A stretch of DNA of 64,000 nucleotides from Bin80 sp965261255 (GCA_965261255.1 CBDHCQ010000004.1:1860001-1924000), one strand, 5' to 3'; shown: positions 27,949 to 38,231, counted from the stretch's first letter. The notes: generated by a model from the sequence alone, not told the origin. Translations and numbers: made by a program.

Positions 27949-28563
27949 CTAGGCCTTATGCAGCTCTGAGTAACCATGATCGTGAACTACTTCAACCGCC
28001 TTTGCGCCTGCTTCCAGCAACATTGATTCCGTTTCCTCCAGGTCGAAGTTTTTATCGCTCGCTGCGATATGCAGGAAGAACGCATCATCCGAGGCCCGGG
28101 TGAACGCACGGGAGTAGAAAAGCGGGTTATATGGCCGGGGCAGACCGTTCAATAAAAACATGCCGCCCACGGCGAAGAGTGCCGATAGCAATACCGTAAG
28201 CTCAAACATAATGGGGATGGAGGGCTCAATCGCAAAGAAAGGCTTACCGCTGATATTAATGGGGTAATCCACTGCTGATGTCCACCACTGAAGCCATGTT
28301 GCAAGCCCTAACCCACAAAGCCCTCCGATTAGCGTAATGTATCCCACCTTGGACTGCCCAAGACCCATTGCCCTATCCATCCCGTGAATGGGAAAAGGCG
28401 TGTGCGTATCAAAGTGCCGATAGCCTGCCGCATGCACCTTGCGTGCCCCATCAATAAGCGTACCCGGATTGGAGAACTCCGCCAATAGACCGTAGACGCC
28501 ATCCGTCCTACTCTCGTAGACCCCCATAGTCGCCTTAATTTGCCGGATAATCGTTTTTAACAT
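27949..28563 (-). CDS. actD: Alternative complex III subunit ActD (DUF3341)
   Basis: A 204-residue protein with the DUF3341 pattern: a cytoplasmic N-terminal domain (VYGLLAEFSNPGTLIDGARKVHAAGYRHFDTHTPFPIHGMDRAMG), two transmembrane helices and a C-terminal DAFFLHI segment. ActD is the peripheral two-helix subunit of ACIII. It lies 12 bases after actC. Confidence 0.93.
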   Translation of the reverse strand: MLKTIIRQIKATMGVYESRTDGVYGLLAEFSNPGTLIDGARKVHAAGYRHFDTHTPFPIHGMDRAMGLGQSKVGYITLIGGLCGLGLATWLQWWTSAVDYPINISGKPFFAIEPSIPIMFELTVLLSALFAVGGMFLLNGLPRPYNPLFYSRAFTRASDDAFFLHIAASDKNFDLEETESMLLEAGAKAVEVVHDHGYSELHKA

Positions 28564-28575
28564 CCTGATCTCAGC

Positions 28576-30036
28576 TTAATGCTCTTCGGATTCATGCTTG
28601 TGATGATAATGCGGATCACTTTCCGGAAGTACCATCTTTACCTCTGCTATAGCTACCATAGGCAAATAGCGAAGGAAAACTAGAAACAATGTCAAGAACA
28701 AGCCAAACGATCCAATAAGAGTCAGCACATCTACGATGGTTGGATTGAAATAATCCCAGCTACTCGGCAGGAAATCCCGGTGTAGACTGATGACTGTGAT
28801 AACAAACCGCTCAAACCACATACCAATGTTAACAACGATTGAGGTTATGAAAAGGAACGGAATGCTCCGTCGGAGTCGCTTGATCCAGAAAAACTGGGGG
28901 AAAAGCAGGTTGCAGGACATCATTGTCCAATAGGCCCAGGCGTACGGGCCTGTCGCACGATTCAGGAATGCATACTGCTCGTACTCAACCTGAGAATACC
29001 AAGCGATAAAGAACTCGGTGATGTATGCAAAGCCCACCATCGTTCCTGTAAGCAAAATAATGATGGCCATCTTTTCCAGATGATCCATCGTGATGATGTT
29101 CTGGATCCCATAGATCTTTCTGGCTAGAATCAGCAGCGTCATCACCATAGCAAACCCCGAAAAAATTGCACCGGCAACGAAGTATGGCGGAAATATGGTC
29201 GTATGCCACCCGGGTATGATGCTGATGGCGAAGTCAAAGGATACTACAGAGTGCACACTCAGGACCAAGGGGGTCGCAAGCGCAGCAAGGAGCAGGTAGG
29301 TCTTCTCATAGTTGCGCCAATGACGGTTAGCACCCGTCCAGCCCAAGGCGAAGAAACCTGTGACACGACGGCGCAGCGCAGTACGTGCTCTGTCGCGCAG
29401 CGTCGCCAGATCAGGGATCAGACCGACATACCAGAATATGAGCGATACGATGAAATAAACACTGACCGCGAACACATCCCAGAGTAACGGACTCTTGAAC
29501 TGCGGCCACATTTCCATTTGATTCGGGATCGGCAGTGTCCAGTAAATGACCCAAATCCGACCTACGTGAATCGTAGGAAAGAGTAACGCACAAATGACGG
29601 CAAAGAGCGTCATGGCTTCTGCACTTCGGTTTATCGCCGTACGCCACTGCTGTCGGAAGAGAAACAGGATCGCAGAAATCAGCGTCCCTGCATGCCCGAT
29701 ACCAACCCAGAACACAAAGTTTACGATTGGCCAACCCCAGCCCACCGGATTGTTGTTGCCCCAGACACCTATCCCGTTCCATACCAGGTAGGCGATCATG
29801 ATGAGCAGAACACAAAGTAGTGTCGAGGACACGGCTATGGCCATGTACCACGCAGAAGGTGGGCGTTTTTCCGTATGGTAGGACACTAACTGGGTTATAT
29901 CATGGAAACCCAGGTTCCCCGTCACCAGTGGGGGGTCTGCCCCAGCGGGCAGTGTTACAGTCTTGTCAGTAGATGAAGCCACTTCACAATCGGATGGTTT
30001 CTCTCCCTTAGGTCTGTCCTGCAGACTCCAAGGCAT
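28576..30036 (-). CDS. actC: Alternative complex III subunit ActC (NrfD-like)
   Basis: A 486-residue membrane protein with ten predicted helices of the NrfD/PsrC family, including NPVGWGWPIVNFVFWVGIGHAGTLISAIL. This subunit contributes the quinol site of ACIII. The start overlaps the end of actB by 29 bases, which suggests translational coupling. The histidine-rich C-terminus (HYHHKHESEEH) is notable. Confidence 0.95.
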   Translation of the reverse strand: MPWSLQDRPKGEKPSDCEVASSTDKTVTLPAGADPPLVTGNLGFHDITQLVSYHTEKRPPSAWYMAIAVSSTLLCVLLIMIAYLVWNGIGVWGNNNPVGWGWPIVNFVFWVGIGHAGTLISAILFLFRQQWRTAINRSAEAMTLFAVICALLFPTIHVGRIWVIYWTLPIPNQMEMWPQFKSPLLWDVFAVSVYFIVSLIFWYVGLIPDLATLRDRARTALRRRVTGFFALGWTGANRHWRNYEKTYLLLAALATPLVLSVHSVVSFDFAISIIPGWHTTIFPPYFVAGAIFSGFAMVMTLLILARKIYGIQNIITMDHLEKMAIIILLTGTMVGFAYITEFFIAWYSQVEYEQYAFLNRATGPYAWAYWTMMSCNLLFPQFFWIKRLRRSIPFLFITSIVVNIGMWFERFVITVISLHRDFLPSSWDYFNPTIVDVLTLIGSFGLFLTLFLVFLRYLPMVAIAEVKMVLPESDPHYHHKHESEEH

Positions 30037-33000
30037 TGTTCGGGTTGCTTACGCGTGCCAAGTAGGATACTCTCGGTTTAATGTTCAGCTCAGCCAGCAA
30101 CTTATAGCTGCGTGCGTTGCGCATCGCCTGACTGACCTGGCTTTGCTCATCATTAAGATCGCCAAACGTAATGGCCTCTGCCGGGCAAGCCTGCTGGCAA
30201 GCCGAAGCGACCTCGTCGCGTTGCAGTGCGCGTTTTTCCAGACCGGCCCGTTTCTGTGCACCGCGTATCCGCTGAATGCAAAATGAGCATTTTTCCATCA
30301 CGCCCCTGAAACGAATAGACACATTGGGATTCTGCGCCATCTGTACCGTTTCTGGGATCGTCTTTGACCAGTTGTAGTAATTATACCGGCGAACCTTGTA
30401 AGGGCAGTTATTGGCACAGTAGCGCGTGCCAATACACCGGTTATAGATCATCTGATTCGTACCATCAGGCGAGTGCACGGTGGCTGCAACCGGGCATACG
30501 GACTCACAAGGTGCATTTTCACAGTGCTGACAGGGCATCGGCTGCACGGCTATCGTCGGATCCGCATCCAGCTCTTCCCCGCCCTCGGTCACAAAGTACC
30601 GATCCACCCGCAACCAGTGCAATTCGCGTCCATTGCCGACTTCTTTTTTGCCGACGACCTGGATATTGTTTTCTGCCTGACAGGCTACGATGCAGGCATT
30701 GCAACCGGTACAGGAATTCAGGTCGATAACCATACCCCACTGGTTCTGCCAGTAATCACTGTCCCGGAAAGACGGGGCTTTGGACGGATGCCGGTCCTTC
30801 CATAGCTCAGGGTAGTCCTGAAAATCAGTTTTCACATCTGATCCCGGCGTGGGTACCTCACCCTGGAGAGCAAATGCAGGATCCTCCCTGTATTCATCCA
30901 GTGTGGCCGTACGTATGATAGGACGGGCCTCCGTGTCCAGGATACCGTGATCCTGTGTCGTAACGATCGTCCATTTACGGCCGGTTTTGGTCAACTCAAC
31001 CCCGGGTATAACCGGGTGTGCAAGCAGGTCTCTGAGTAAAGACACATTAGCTCCTACACCGGTTGCCAAGGTGCCTCGCGCGTATATATCAGTTTCGTCG
31101 TCCTTGTCCCAGAATGGCGTGTCCCGTTCGGGACGAGTCGTGGAGATGTCACGTCCATAGCCCAGCGTCACACTCACTGTATCGTCGGCATGCCCGGGCA
31201 GGATCCAGACGGGCAGTTCAATCACCTGATCGTTGGCAGCAAGCGTCACTACATCCGAGTAATAACGTCCTTTTGAGTACTCACAACTTAGCTCTAGATC
31301 TTCCGCGGTCTTCGGACTTACGACTGCCACATTGTCCCAGACAATCTTTGTGACCGGGTCGGGAAGTTCCTGGCACCAGGCATTATTGGCAAAACTGCCA
31401 TCCAGAATAGTTGGATCCAGTCTGAGCACAAGCTCTAGACCTGTACCTGGCCCCTGAAGCTGTCCGCTGAAGGAAGGTGCCGCTGGGGTTGCGGGGGAGT
31501 AACCGGTGCCCCCTAGATAGCCGTCATGCAGTACACGGCGCCAGTCGGTTTCAAAATCTTCGCCGGACAGTACTGGCCTCCATGTTTCACGAACCAAGTC
31601 GTATCCTCGCTGAAACTGTCCACTGCCAAGCAGCGCGAGAATCTCAATTTCACTCCTTGCATCCTCGTATAGTGGTGCAATGAGTGGTTGAACTGCGGTC
31701 AATGTTCCGTCTTGGGAACGGCCATCCCCCCAAGACTCTAGATAATGCGCTGCCGGGATATGCCAGGTGCTCGCTCCGGCAGTCTCATCAACATGTAGAC
31801 CTACATGTATGGTGTCACTGACGCGCTCCAGTGCCCCCTGGAAATCAAGTGCCTGCGGGGCATCGTAAACAGGATTGACGCCAAGCATAAGCAGCACATC
31901 AACGCGCCCCGCACGCATTTCTTCCACGAGTGCAGGGAAGGACTGTGATTGTGCCGCCTGCACGGGCATTCCCGTATCCAGCAATGTAACCGTAGTCCCG
32001 ACGGCGCCTAATGCATCGTTCATGAGCGCACAGAGTGCATGTACTTCGGCGGGCTGCGATTCGCCCGCAACTACAATGCAGTTGCCATTTGTCCCTTGAA
32101 GGTCACTGGCAATAGCTGATGCAAAGGCGTCCGGGGTTGCCCCATCATATACTCCCAATGCTGTGGCAAGCTGGTTGGCCACCTGAGACACAGCATCCGC
32201 GCGCATACGCCTGCGGTGATCCGCCATAATGCCTGTGACGGTGTATGTGCTTTCTGCGACGTACAGACGACTCATCCGGTCCTGTGCACCGTTAAGCCTG
32301 CGTCCCCGCGCGAAGGAGAGCGTATCCAGGCTGCCATTTTTTGCATGCGGCCCTAGGAAATCGGCATCCAGACTGACAATCACGTCCGCATTCTCATAAT
32401 CATACGCTACCTGCAGTGCCTGACCGTAGGCCATTTGAAGCCCCAAGAGTTCCGAATCATCACCTTCAGAGCGATAATCAACCCATAGGGTGTCAGGAAA
32501 CTGGTTCTCCATTTGTGCACGCAGCCGTGCACGTGTCGGAGAATTATCAGGCGCTGCAAGAACAGCCACCCGACGGACACCCGTCTGGAGCCGCTGACAC
32601 AGCGACAGGAAGTCTTCCCAGTTTGCCGAGGTGCCTGTACGCAGTGTACTCTTTGAGCGGTCAGGATCATAGAGCTGAAGCAGGGAAGCCTGCTCAAATA
32701 CCCCTGACGCCCCCGACGCATTTGGATGCTGGTTATTCCCCTCAACCTTCACCGGGCGCCCGTCATAGCTTTTTACTACCAGCGGCCGTGCTGTCCCCCG
32801 GAAATTCATTGCCGTGGCGTATTGCAGGGGTATGCCTGGTATGGTTTCTTCGGGGCGATCCACAAACGGCATGATATGCTCTACCGGGCGGCGGCAGGCT
32901 GCCAGACCAGCCATCGCCATGGAAGCTCCCAGCAGTTGAATGAATTGGCGGCGATTGCTGCCAGAGGGGGCATCACCTGCGCCAGGGAGGAATTCTTCAG

Positions 33001-33106
33001 AGACTGTTTCTACGAATTGTGGATCCTGCTCAAGGTGTGGCCGGCTTCGCCACGCCTTCACGCCCGAACCTGAGGGCTTTCCATCAACAATTGGAAGGGA
33101 AATCAT
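30008..33106 (-). CDS. actB: Alternative complex III subunit ActB, iron-sulfur/molybdopterin-like
   Basis: A 1032-residue protein with a Tat-type signal (NRRQFIQLLGASMAMAGLAAC, about residues 51-71), a large domain related to molybdopterin oxidoreductases but without cofactor in known ACIII, and a C-terminal ferredoxin-like module. That module has four cysteine groups: CTGCNACIVAC, CQHCENAPCESVC, CIGTRYCANNC and CSFCIQRI with a late CQQAC. In R. marinus these bind three 4Fe-4S and one 3Fe-4S centres. It lies 12 bases after actA. Confidence 0.95.
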   Translation of the reverse strand: MISLPIVDGKPSGSGVKAWRSRPHLEQDPQFVETVSEEFLPGAGDAPSGSNRRQFIQLLGASMAMAGLAACRRPVEHIMPFVDRPEETIPGIPLQYATAMNFRGTARPLVVKSYDGRPVKVEGNNQHPNASGASGVFEQASLLQLYDPDRSKSTLRTGTSANWEDFLSLCQRLQTGVRRVAVLAAPDNSPTRARLRAQMENQFPDTLWVDYRSEGDDSELLGLQMAYGQALQVAYDYENADVIVSLDADFLGPHAKNGSLDTLSFARGRRLNGAQDRMSRLYVAESTYTVTGIMADHRRRMRADAVSQVANQLATALGVYDGATPDAFASAIASDLQGTNGNCIVVAGESQPAEVHALCALMNDALGAVGTTVTLLDTGMPVQAAQSQSFPALVEEMRAGRVDVLLMLGVNPVYDAPQALDFQGALERVSDTIHVGLHVDETAGASTWHIPAAHYLESWGDGRSQDGTLTAVQPLIAPLYEDARSEIEILALLGSGQFQRGYDLVRETWRPVLSGEDFETDWRRVLHDGYLGGTGYSPATPAAPSFSGQLQGPGTGLELVLRLDPTILDGSFANNAWCQELPDPVTKIVWDNVAVVSPKTAEDLELSCEYSKGRYYSDVVTLAANDQVIELPVWILPGHADDTVSVTLGYGRDISTTRPERDTPFWDKDDETDIYARGTLATGVGANVSLLRDLLAHPVIPGVELTKTGRKWTIVTTQDHGILDTEARPIIRTATLDEYREDPAFALQGEVPTPGSDVKTDFQDYPELWKDRHPSKAPSFRDSDYWQNQWGMVIDLNSCTGCNACIVACQAENNIQVVGKKEVGNGRELHWLRVDRYFVTEGGEELDADPTIAVQPMPCQHCENAPCESVCPVAATVHSPDGTNQMIYNRCIGTRYCANNCPYKVRRYNYYNWSKTIPETVQMAQNPNVSIRFRGVMEKCSFCIQRIRGAQKRAGLEKRALQRDEVASACQQACPAEAITFGDLNDEQSQVSQAMRNARSYKLLAELNIKPRVSYLARVSNPNNALESAGQT

Positions 33107-33118
33107 TGGCTTCTCGGA

Positions 33119-33766
33119 CTAATAGTGGCAAGCGCTGCAGTTCGTTGGCGGGCGAATACCCTCCTGCCTAATCCGGTTTAAGTTATCCTCCAAAAAGCCC
33201 TCACTATGCATATAACCCATGGTCGTTATCTCTTCATTGGGCCGTAAGTATTTTTCCGGCTCCCTATGACATTCAAGGCACCATCCCATGGATAAGGGTT
33301 CAGTCAGCCGCACAACATCCATTTGGTCCACCCTGCCGTGACAGGTTTCGCAGCCAACGCCATTGTTGACATGTACTGCATGGCTGAAGTGAGCATAATC
33401 TGGTAGTTGATGCACTTTAACCCACGGAATGGACCCTCCGTCTGACCAACTTGCACGCACCGGCATGAGGGCGAGGCTTTGAGGTTTTACGACCTCATGG
33501 CAATTCATGCAGGTCTCGGTCGCCGGAATGTTGGATACATCTGCAACCTCTACAAAGCTGTGGCAATATCGACAATCCATTCCCAACTGGTCCACGTGCA
33601 CCCGATGACTGTAGGCCACCGGTTGCTCGGGTGCATACCCGACATCAGTGTATTCCGGTGAGAAATAGTACCAAACCAAAAAGATCAATACAACGCTCCC
33701 TGCAAGCAACGCGCCCATAGATAAGTGGGGAAGTGCGTTTGACTCTCTGGGAAAGATTTGAGGCAT
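33119..33766 (-). CDS. actA: Alternative complex III subunit ActA, pentaheme cytochrome c
   Basis: A 215-residue protein with one N-terminal transmembrane helix (about 17-34) and exactly five CxxCH motifs: CRYCH, CMNCH, CETCH, CLECH and CSACH at the very C-terminus. This equals the known pentaheme ActA. It is the first gene of the ACIII/caa3 run and so probably follows the main promoter. Confidence 0.95.
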   Translation of the reverse strand: MPQIFPRESNALPHLSMGALLAGSVVLIFLVWYYFSPEYTDVGYAPEQPVAYSHRVHVDQLGMDCRYCHSFVEVADVSNIPATETCMNCHEVVKPQSLALMPVRASWSDGGSIPWVKVHQLPDYAHFSHAVHVNNGVGCETCHGRVDQMDVVRLTEPLSMGWCLECHREPEKYLRPNEEITTMGYMHSEGFLEDNLNRIRQEGIRPPTNCSACHY

Positions 33767-33796
33767 GGTTGAAGTGCAGTACCTTTTTGTGTCCGC

Positions 33797-33811
33797 GCCG
33801 TAAGTTACGGC
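33797..33811. promoter_or_regulatory. Perfect palindrome upstream of actA
   Basis: GCCGTAA-g-TTACGGC: seven-base arms around one central base, 31 bases before the actA start in the MATE-actA gap. The size and place suit a dimeric regulator site for the ACIII/caa3 operon; no factor is known from the sequence. Confidence 0.4.
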
Positions 33812-33830
33812 ATAAGTACTAAATCACGGC

Positions 33831-33849
33831 AATTTTTCCGCGAAAAATT
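33831..33849 (-). terminator. AT-rich hairpin after the MATE gene
   Basis: AATTTTT-ccgcg-AAAAATT, an inverted repeat with seven-base arms, 36 bases beyond the MATE stop. It lacks a GC-rich stem and a terminal T run, so it is a weak terminator candidate and could instead belong to the actA control region. Confidence 0.3.
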
Positions 33850-33884
33850 CCCCCGATCAGGCGCAAATTTAAGGATATTAAAAA

Positions 33885-35252
33885 TCATGTGAGCTGTTGT
33901 ACGCGCATCATATGAAAAAGGCGATACGTCATCATGACCGCAGCAGCCAACAGGCCAACTACCAATCCCCACCAAAAGCCTTCTGGCCCCCATCCAAGCC
34001 CAAAACCAAGCCCTGCACCGGTAGGAACACCAACTAGCCAGTACGCTACGAAGCATAACAACATCGGCACGCGCGTATCCTTTAGCCCCCGTAAAGCCCC
34101 AAGTGCAGTGGCTTGCAACCCGTCAAACAACTGAAAAAGGGCAGCAATACCCAGAAAGCTGACAACCTGCAATGCAGTTTCGGCATTTGCTGAATCACCT
34201 GTATCCAAGTAAACGCTGGTCACGGTATTTGGGGCAAATAAGAACAGCAGTGCAGTACCGGTCATAACGATCAAGGATAACGCAATACCCATATATCCAG
34301 CACGCGCAGCGGCCGCCGGATCGCCTCGACCGATATTTTGGCCCACCCGGACCGAAGTCGCGAGACCAATACCCAAAGGCATCATGTAAGCAATCGCAGC
34401 ACACTGGATCGCTATCTGATGGGCTGCGATCGGTACTGCTCCAAATGTGCCGACAAAAAATGCAGTCGCACTGAATAATGTAACTTCGAGGCCTATCGAG
34501 CCTCCAATTGGTAGCCCGACGCGCAAGAGCTCCCGAAAATAACTGAGATCTGGGTGTCTGAGCCGCTGAAAAATCCCGTAAGACTTGTACGGTTGCTGGG
34601 TGAGAACATACGCGGTGATGCAGATAAACATGAACCAATGCACGATACATGTTGCCCAGCCTGTTCCGACAAGCCCGAGACGTGGAAGTCCGAAATTGCC
34701 ATACATCAGGCCATAATTGGCCAGAATATTGAGCAGTATGCCCATTACGATAATGATTGTAATGGGCAGTGGTCGAGCGATGGCTTCAACGAAGTTCCGC
34801 AAGGCATTAAACCACATAAAGGGAATGAACCCCCACATCGCAGCCTGCAAGTAGCCTTCCGCCAGCACCATTGTGGCTGCATCCTGCTTCATCAGGTCCC
34901 ATGGTAAACTTGCATTCCACAGGATCAACATTACGGGAACGGATATTGTTAACGCCAACCAGAGCGCTTGCCGTACCGTGCGACCAATAGGATCATGTTT
35001 TCCTGCGCCATACGCCTGGGAAACCATTGGGCCGACTGCCAGGAGTATGCCAATGCCGATCAAGGCAAATAGAAAATAGGTAGCGTTGCCCAGGGCAACG
35101 CCAGCCAGCTCAGCAGGGCCCAGTCGACCAACCATGACCACATCAACAAACCCGTTACATATCTGGCCAAGCTGTGTAGCCACGATTGGGATTGAAAGAA
35201 GTGTGAGTTGACGAGCTTCCTTCCAGACTCTATGTTGCTGTTCGTGTTTCAC
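33885..35252 (-). CDS. MATE-family efflux transporter
   Basis: A 455-residue membrane protein with about twelve helices in two related halves. NorM-type stretches include LLSIPIVATQLGQICNGFVDVVMVGRLGPAELAGVALGN in the first half and IQCAAIAYMMPLGIGLATSVRVGQNIGRGD in the second. MATE proteins export cationic drugs and metabolites using sodium or protons. The start codon is GTG. Substrate not predictable. Confidence 0.93.
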   Translation of the reverse strand: MKHEQQHRVWKEARQLTLLSIPIVATQLGQICNGFVDVVMVGRLGPAELAGVALGNATYFLFALIGIGILLAVGPMVSQAYGAGKHDPIGRTVRQALWLALTISVPVMLILWNASLPWDLMKQDAATMVLAEGYLQAAMWGFIPFMWFNALRNFVEAIARPLPITIIIVMGILLNILANYGLMYGNFGLPRLGLVGTGWATCIVHWFMFICITAYVLTQQPYKSYGIFQRLRHPDLSYFRELLRVGLPIGGSIGLEVTLFSATAFFVGTFGAVPIAAHQIAIQCAAIAYMMPLGIGLATSVRVGQNIGRGDPAAAARAGYMGIALSLIVMTGTALLFLFAPNTVTSVYLDTGDSANAETALQVVSFLGIAALFQLFDGLQATALGALRGLKDTRVPMLLCFVAYWLVGVPTGAGLGFGLGWGPEGFWWGLVVGLLAAAVMMTYRLFHMMRVQQLT

Positions 35253-35472
35253 GGCCTCAAAAGATACGCGTTACGGAGCGTGAATCAATTGGATGCACCT
35301 GCCATGATCGCAAGAACTCATTGAATACCGATTAAATGGCTTTGCCTGATCCAGATGACGCATGCACCCCCAAGTGAGCCCGTGGCATGAATAGAGGACA
35401 AAATCTGGTTTTGATTGCTGGGAACTATTATTTTTATGCTCCCACAAGTACCGGTAACCGCACCGCTGATTG

Positions 35473-37347
35473 ATGTTTTTGTTAATCATTGGACTCCTGC
35501 TGCAGGTAAGTCCTCCTGATCGTGTTAAAATTTCACCCGAATCTGTTTCTCTGGCAATTGGAGAGACGCTGATCTTTTCGGCGCAGGCATACAGTTCGGA
35601 TGATGTCATCATCACCGGACTTGTACCGAAATGGCATATCGCAGAATCATCCATGGCCACGGTAGATGAGTCTGGAACTGTGCAGGCGCTCTCACCCGGC
35701 CAGATCGTGCTGGTTGCTGTGATGGGTGGAAAACCCGGATACGCACAAATTACGATTACCGAGAGCAGCAGTATATCTTTAACAGCTACCCTGCCCGTTT
35801 CCACCGTGCTTTCAGGTACAAGTGTGCCGATCGAAGTGAGCGTCAATGGTCTGCCCCCACAGGGCCGCATACGATTTGCCAGCAGCAATAATACAGTGGC
35901 AACCGTGAACAGGGACGGGACCCTCCAAGCAAAGAATCCTGGTTCAGCGACTATAACCGTTAGGACTGCCGGCACAGATTCCTCTGTAGAGGTAGCCGTG
36001 ATTGATAATCCGGCAGTATCCTATCAGATTACCCAAAACCGATTCATCGTTCGACAGGGAGATGTGGTTCGCTTTCGTATCAGGGCAGTTGATGAGAATG
36101 GAAACGAAGTAGAAGGGGTGTATCCGTCGTGGGAGGCATCTGGAGATGGTGCGCTCATAGTGAATGAAGGTGCAGAGGGCGTATTTGTGGGAGAAAACCC
36201 GGTTGATTACTCAATCACTGCACATATAGGCGAGGACATTGAAAGAACAATCACGCTGGTTGTTGACCCACGTGTCCATAAACAAACACTATCCCTGGTG
36301 GGGCGCGGCGCTGTAGCTCACCACCACTCGGGGGATATGTGGGCTTTTGAGGGCGTTGACGGCCACGATTATGCGTATGTCGGCACCTTCATGTACGATT
36401 GGATGAAGGCTTTTGACCTTACGGATCCGACGAACCCCATCCTTACGGATTCGGTTCAGGTGGACGCTCGTCGGATCAACGACGTGAAAATCCACGAGAG
36501 CAATCAACTTGCGGTAATCACACGCGAAGGGGCCTCGAATCGGCGTAACGGGATTGTGATCCTGGATCTTTCTGAGCCAGCTCATCCCGAAATTTTATCT
36601 GAGTACACCGATACTGTCACGGGGGGCGTACATAATGTCTGGATCGAGGGAGACCTCATCTATGCATGCCACAACGGCACAAATGCTCTCCATATCATTG
36701 ATATTTCTGATCCGGTCAATCCGAGGGAAGTTGGGCGCTGGGAACTTGATAAGAGCGAAAAGACATTGCATGATGTGATCATCCAGGAAGGATATGCTTA
36801 TCTATCATACTGGGATGACGGGATCGTTATACTTGATGCGGGAGCTGGCTCGTACGGCGGTACAGAGATCGAACCTGTTATGGTTAGCAGGCTTTCGTAT
36901 CCAGAAGGGAACACCCATGTGGCTTGGAGGCACGGTCGTTATCTGTTTGTCGGTGATGAATTCTGGCCGGAAAATTACGATGTGGATAAACCATTGGACG
37001 CAAGCGGCTATGTACATATTTTGGATATGTCGGACATTGAAGCCCCCGTTGAGGTTGCCCGATATGAAGTGCCTGACGCAGGTGCACACAACATGTGGAT
37101 TGAAGATGATAAAATGTACATCGGTTATTATCAGGGGGGATTGCGGGTTGTAGACATCAGCGGCGAACTACTGGGCGACCTCTATCAGCAAGGCCGTGAA
37201 ATTGCACACATACTAACCACAGATGACCAATCCATGGTGCCCGGCTGGCCCATGACCTGGAGTGCTCAAGTTTTCAAGGGACACATCTATTCCTCTGATC
37301 TGAACAGCGGCCTTTGGATTACTAGGCTAGAAATAATCCGACCCTGA
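35473..37347 (+). CDS. Exported protein with bacterial Ig-like domains and LVIVD beta-propeller
   Basis: About 624 residues from the ATG at 35473 (a TTG one codon earlier is possible). A short hydrophobic N-terminus is followed by two BIG2-like Ig domains (SVSLAIGETLIFSAQAY with ATVDESGTVQALSPG; then ATVNRDGTLQAKNPGSATITV), a third beta domain, and an LVIVD-type propeller with repeats such as IVILDLSEPAHPEIL, LHIIDISDPVNPREV and VHILDMSDIEAPVEV. LVIVD propellers are common on secreted bacterial surface proteins; function here is unknown. It is divergent from the MATE gene. Confidence 0.75.
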   Translation: MFLLIIGLLLQVSPPDRVKISPESVSLAIGETLIFSAQAYSSDDVIITGLVPKWHIAESSMATVDESGTVQALSPGQIVLVAVMGGKPGYAQITITESSSISLTATLPVSTVLSGTSVPIEVSVNGLPPQGRIRFASSNNTVATVNRDGTLQAKNPGSATITVRTAGTDSSVEVAVIDNPAVSYQITQNRFIVRQGDVVRFRIRAVDENGNEVEGVYPSWEASGDGALIVNEGAEGVFVGENPVDYSITAHIGEDIERTITLVVDPRVHKQTLSLVGRGAVAHHHSGDMWAFEGVDGHDYAYVGTFMYDWMKAFDLTDPTNPILTDSVQVDARRINDVKIHESNQLAVITREGASNRRNGIVILDLSEPAHPEILSEYTDTVTGGVHNVWIEGDLIYACHNGTNALHIIDISDPVNPREVGRWELDKSEKTLHDVIIQEGYAYLSYWDDGIVILDAGAGSYGGTEIEPVMVSRLSYPEGNTHVAWRHGRYLFVGDEFWPENYDVDKPLDASGYVHILDMSDIEAPVEVARYEVPDAGAHNMWIEDDKMYIGYYQGGLRVVDISGELLGDLYQQGREIAHILTTDDQSMVPGWPMTWSAQVFKGHIYSSDLNSGLWITRLEIIRP

Positions 37348-37652
37348 GCATTGCACAAAATAGCTGGTCGCTGTACGTAAATTCCCATATGTATCTGCGG
37401 TCACGGCCGGATGCCTGAACCCTGCTATCTCAGAGCAGGAGCATAGCTGCGCTCATTGTGGCTAATGGTTTCGTCCGCGCACCTGTGTCGGGGCGAATCG
37501 TAGACCTAATCGCCCGTAGTTTGGTGAAGCATGGCTGTATCAATTCTAGCCACTAGTGAATCCCCACATGTGCAATATCAAGTTATGTATATTGAAACGT
37601 GTCTTAATTGGTGCCACGGTTCCTTACGGGTCTTCCCTTATGCCCTGCCTCA
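37348..37652. other. 305-base gap
   Basis: Holds a six-base stem CCTGCT/AGCAGG at about 37421-37439, without a T run. It may help end transcription of the propeller gene. Nothing else is seen. Confidence 0.4.
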
Positions 37653-38231
37653 ATGCGCCTACGCATACTCCTGCTTGCTGCCGTCTGCATTCTTCTTCAA
37701 TGCGACTCACTAGACGCCGACATGCCACTTACCCAGGTCGAAACAGAAGATCTCGTGTACGGCTTCATGGACGTTGTCCTGAACTCGGACAATGAGGGGA
37801 GAGAAATTCACAGCGAATCCGAATCTAGATCTGACATAACGTACATGTGTCCCGAGGGCGGCAAAGTACGCATCTTTTCCACATGGTCAGAGTCAGAATC
37901 AGATTCGAATTACACCGCAGAGACCAGCGGCACCTTCATCCCTCAATCATGTGGATCCGGTGGATTCGTTCTGACAGGCAATCCTTCAGTAGTATTCTCT
38001 ATTGAACTAGATGCGACCCTTACTACGGAAGGCCTTGACATCGACATGGAAGGAGACTTTGACGGGACCATGGACTGGGATTACGGCGACAGGTCGGGAA
38101 CATGCCGGTGGGCACTTGACATCGAAATAGCTGTTACGCCAGATCTCGACTTTGAAGTATATCTTCGAGGACAGGCCTGTGACAACGACCTTGACCTCAA
38201 TATCAGCGATATTTTTGAGATAGATATATAA
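37653..38231 (+). CDS. Small secreted lipoprotein, unknown family
   Basis: A 192-residue product from ATG 37653, the start that gives a signal peptide (MRLRILLLAAVCILLQC). The mature part is acidic and beta-rich with several cysteines (TYMCPEGG, PQSCGSGG, GTCRWALDI, GQACDNDLD) that could form disulfides. It ends DLNISDIFEIDI. I do not recognise a family. It stands alone, with gaps on both sides. Confidence 0.6.
   Translation: MRLRILLLAAVCILLQCDSLDADMPLTQVETEDLVYGFMDVVLNSDNEGREIHSESESRSDITYMCPEGGKVRIFSTWSESESDSNYTAETSGTFIPQSCGSGGFVLTGNPSVVFSIELDATLTTEGLDIDMEGDFDGTMDWDYGDRSGTCRWALDIEIAVTPDLDFEVYLRGQACDNDLDLNISDIFEIDI

Noticed and set aside
35271..35975. 234-codon minus-strand frame
   Set aside because: Mostly antisense to the Ig/LVIVD gene, with low-complexity translation and no motif.
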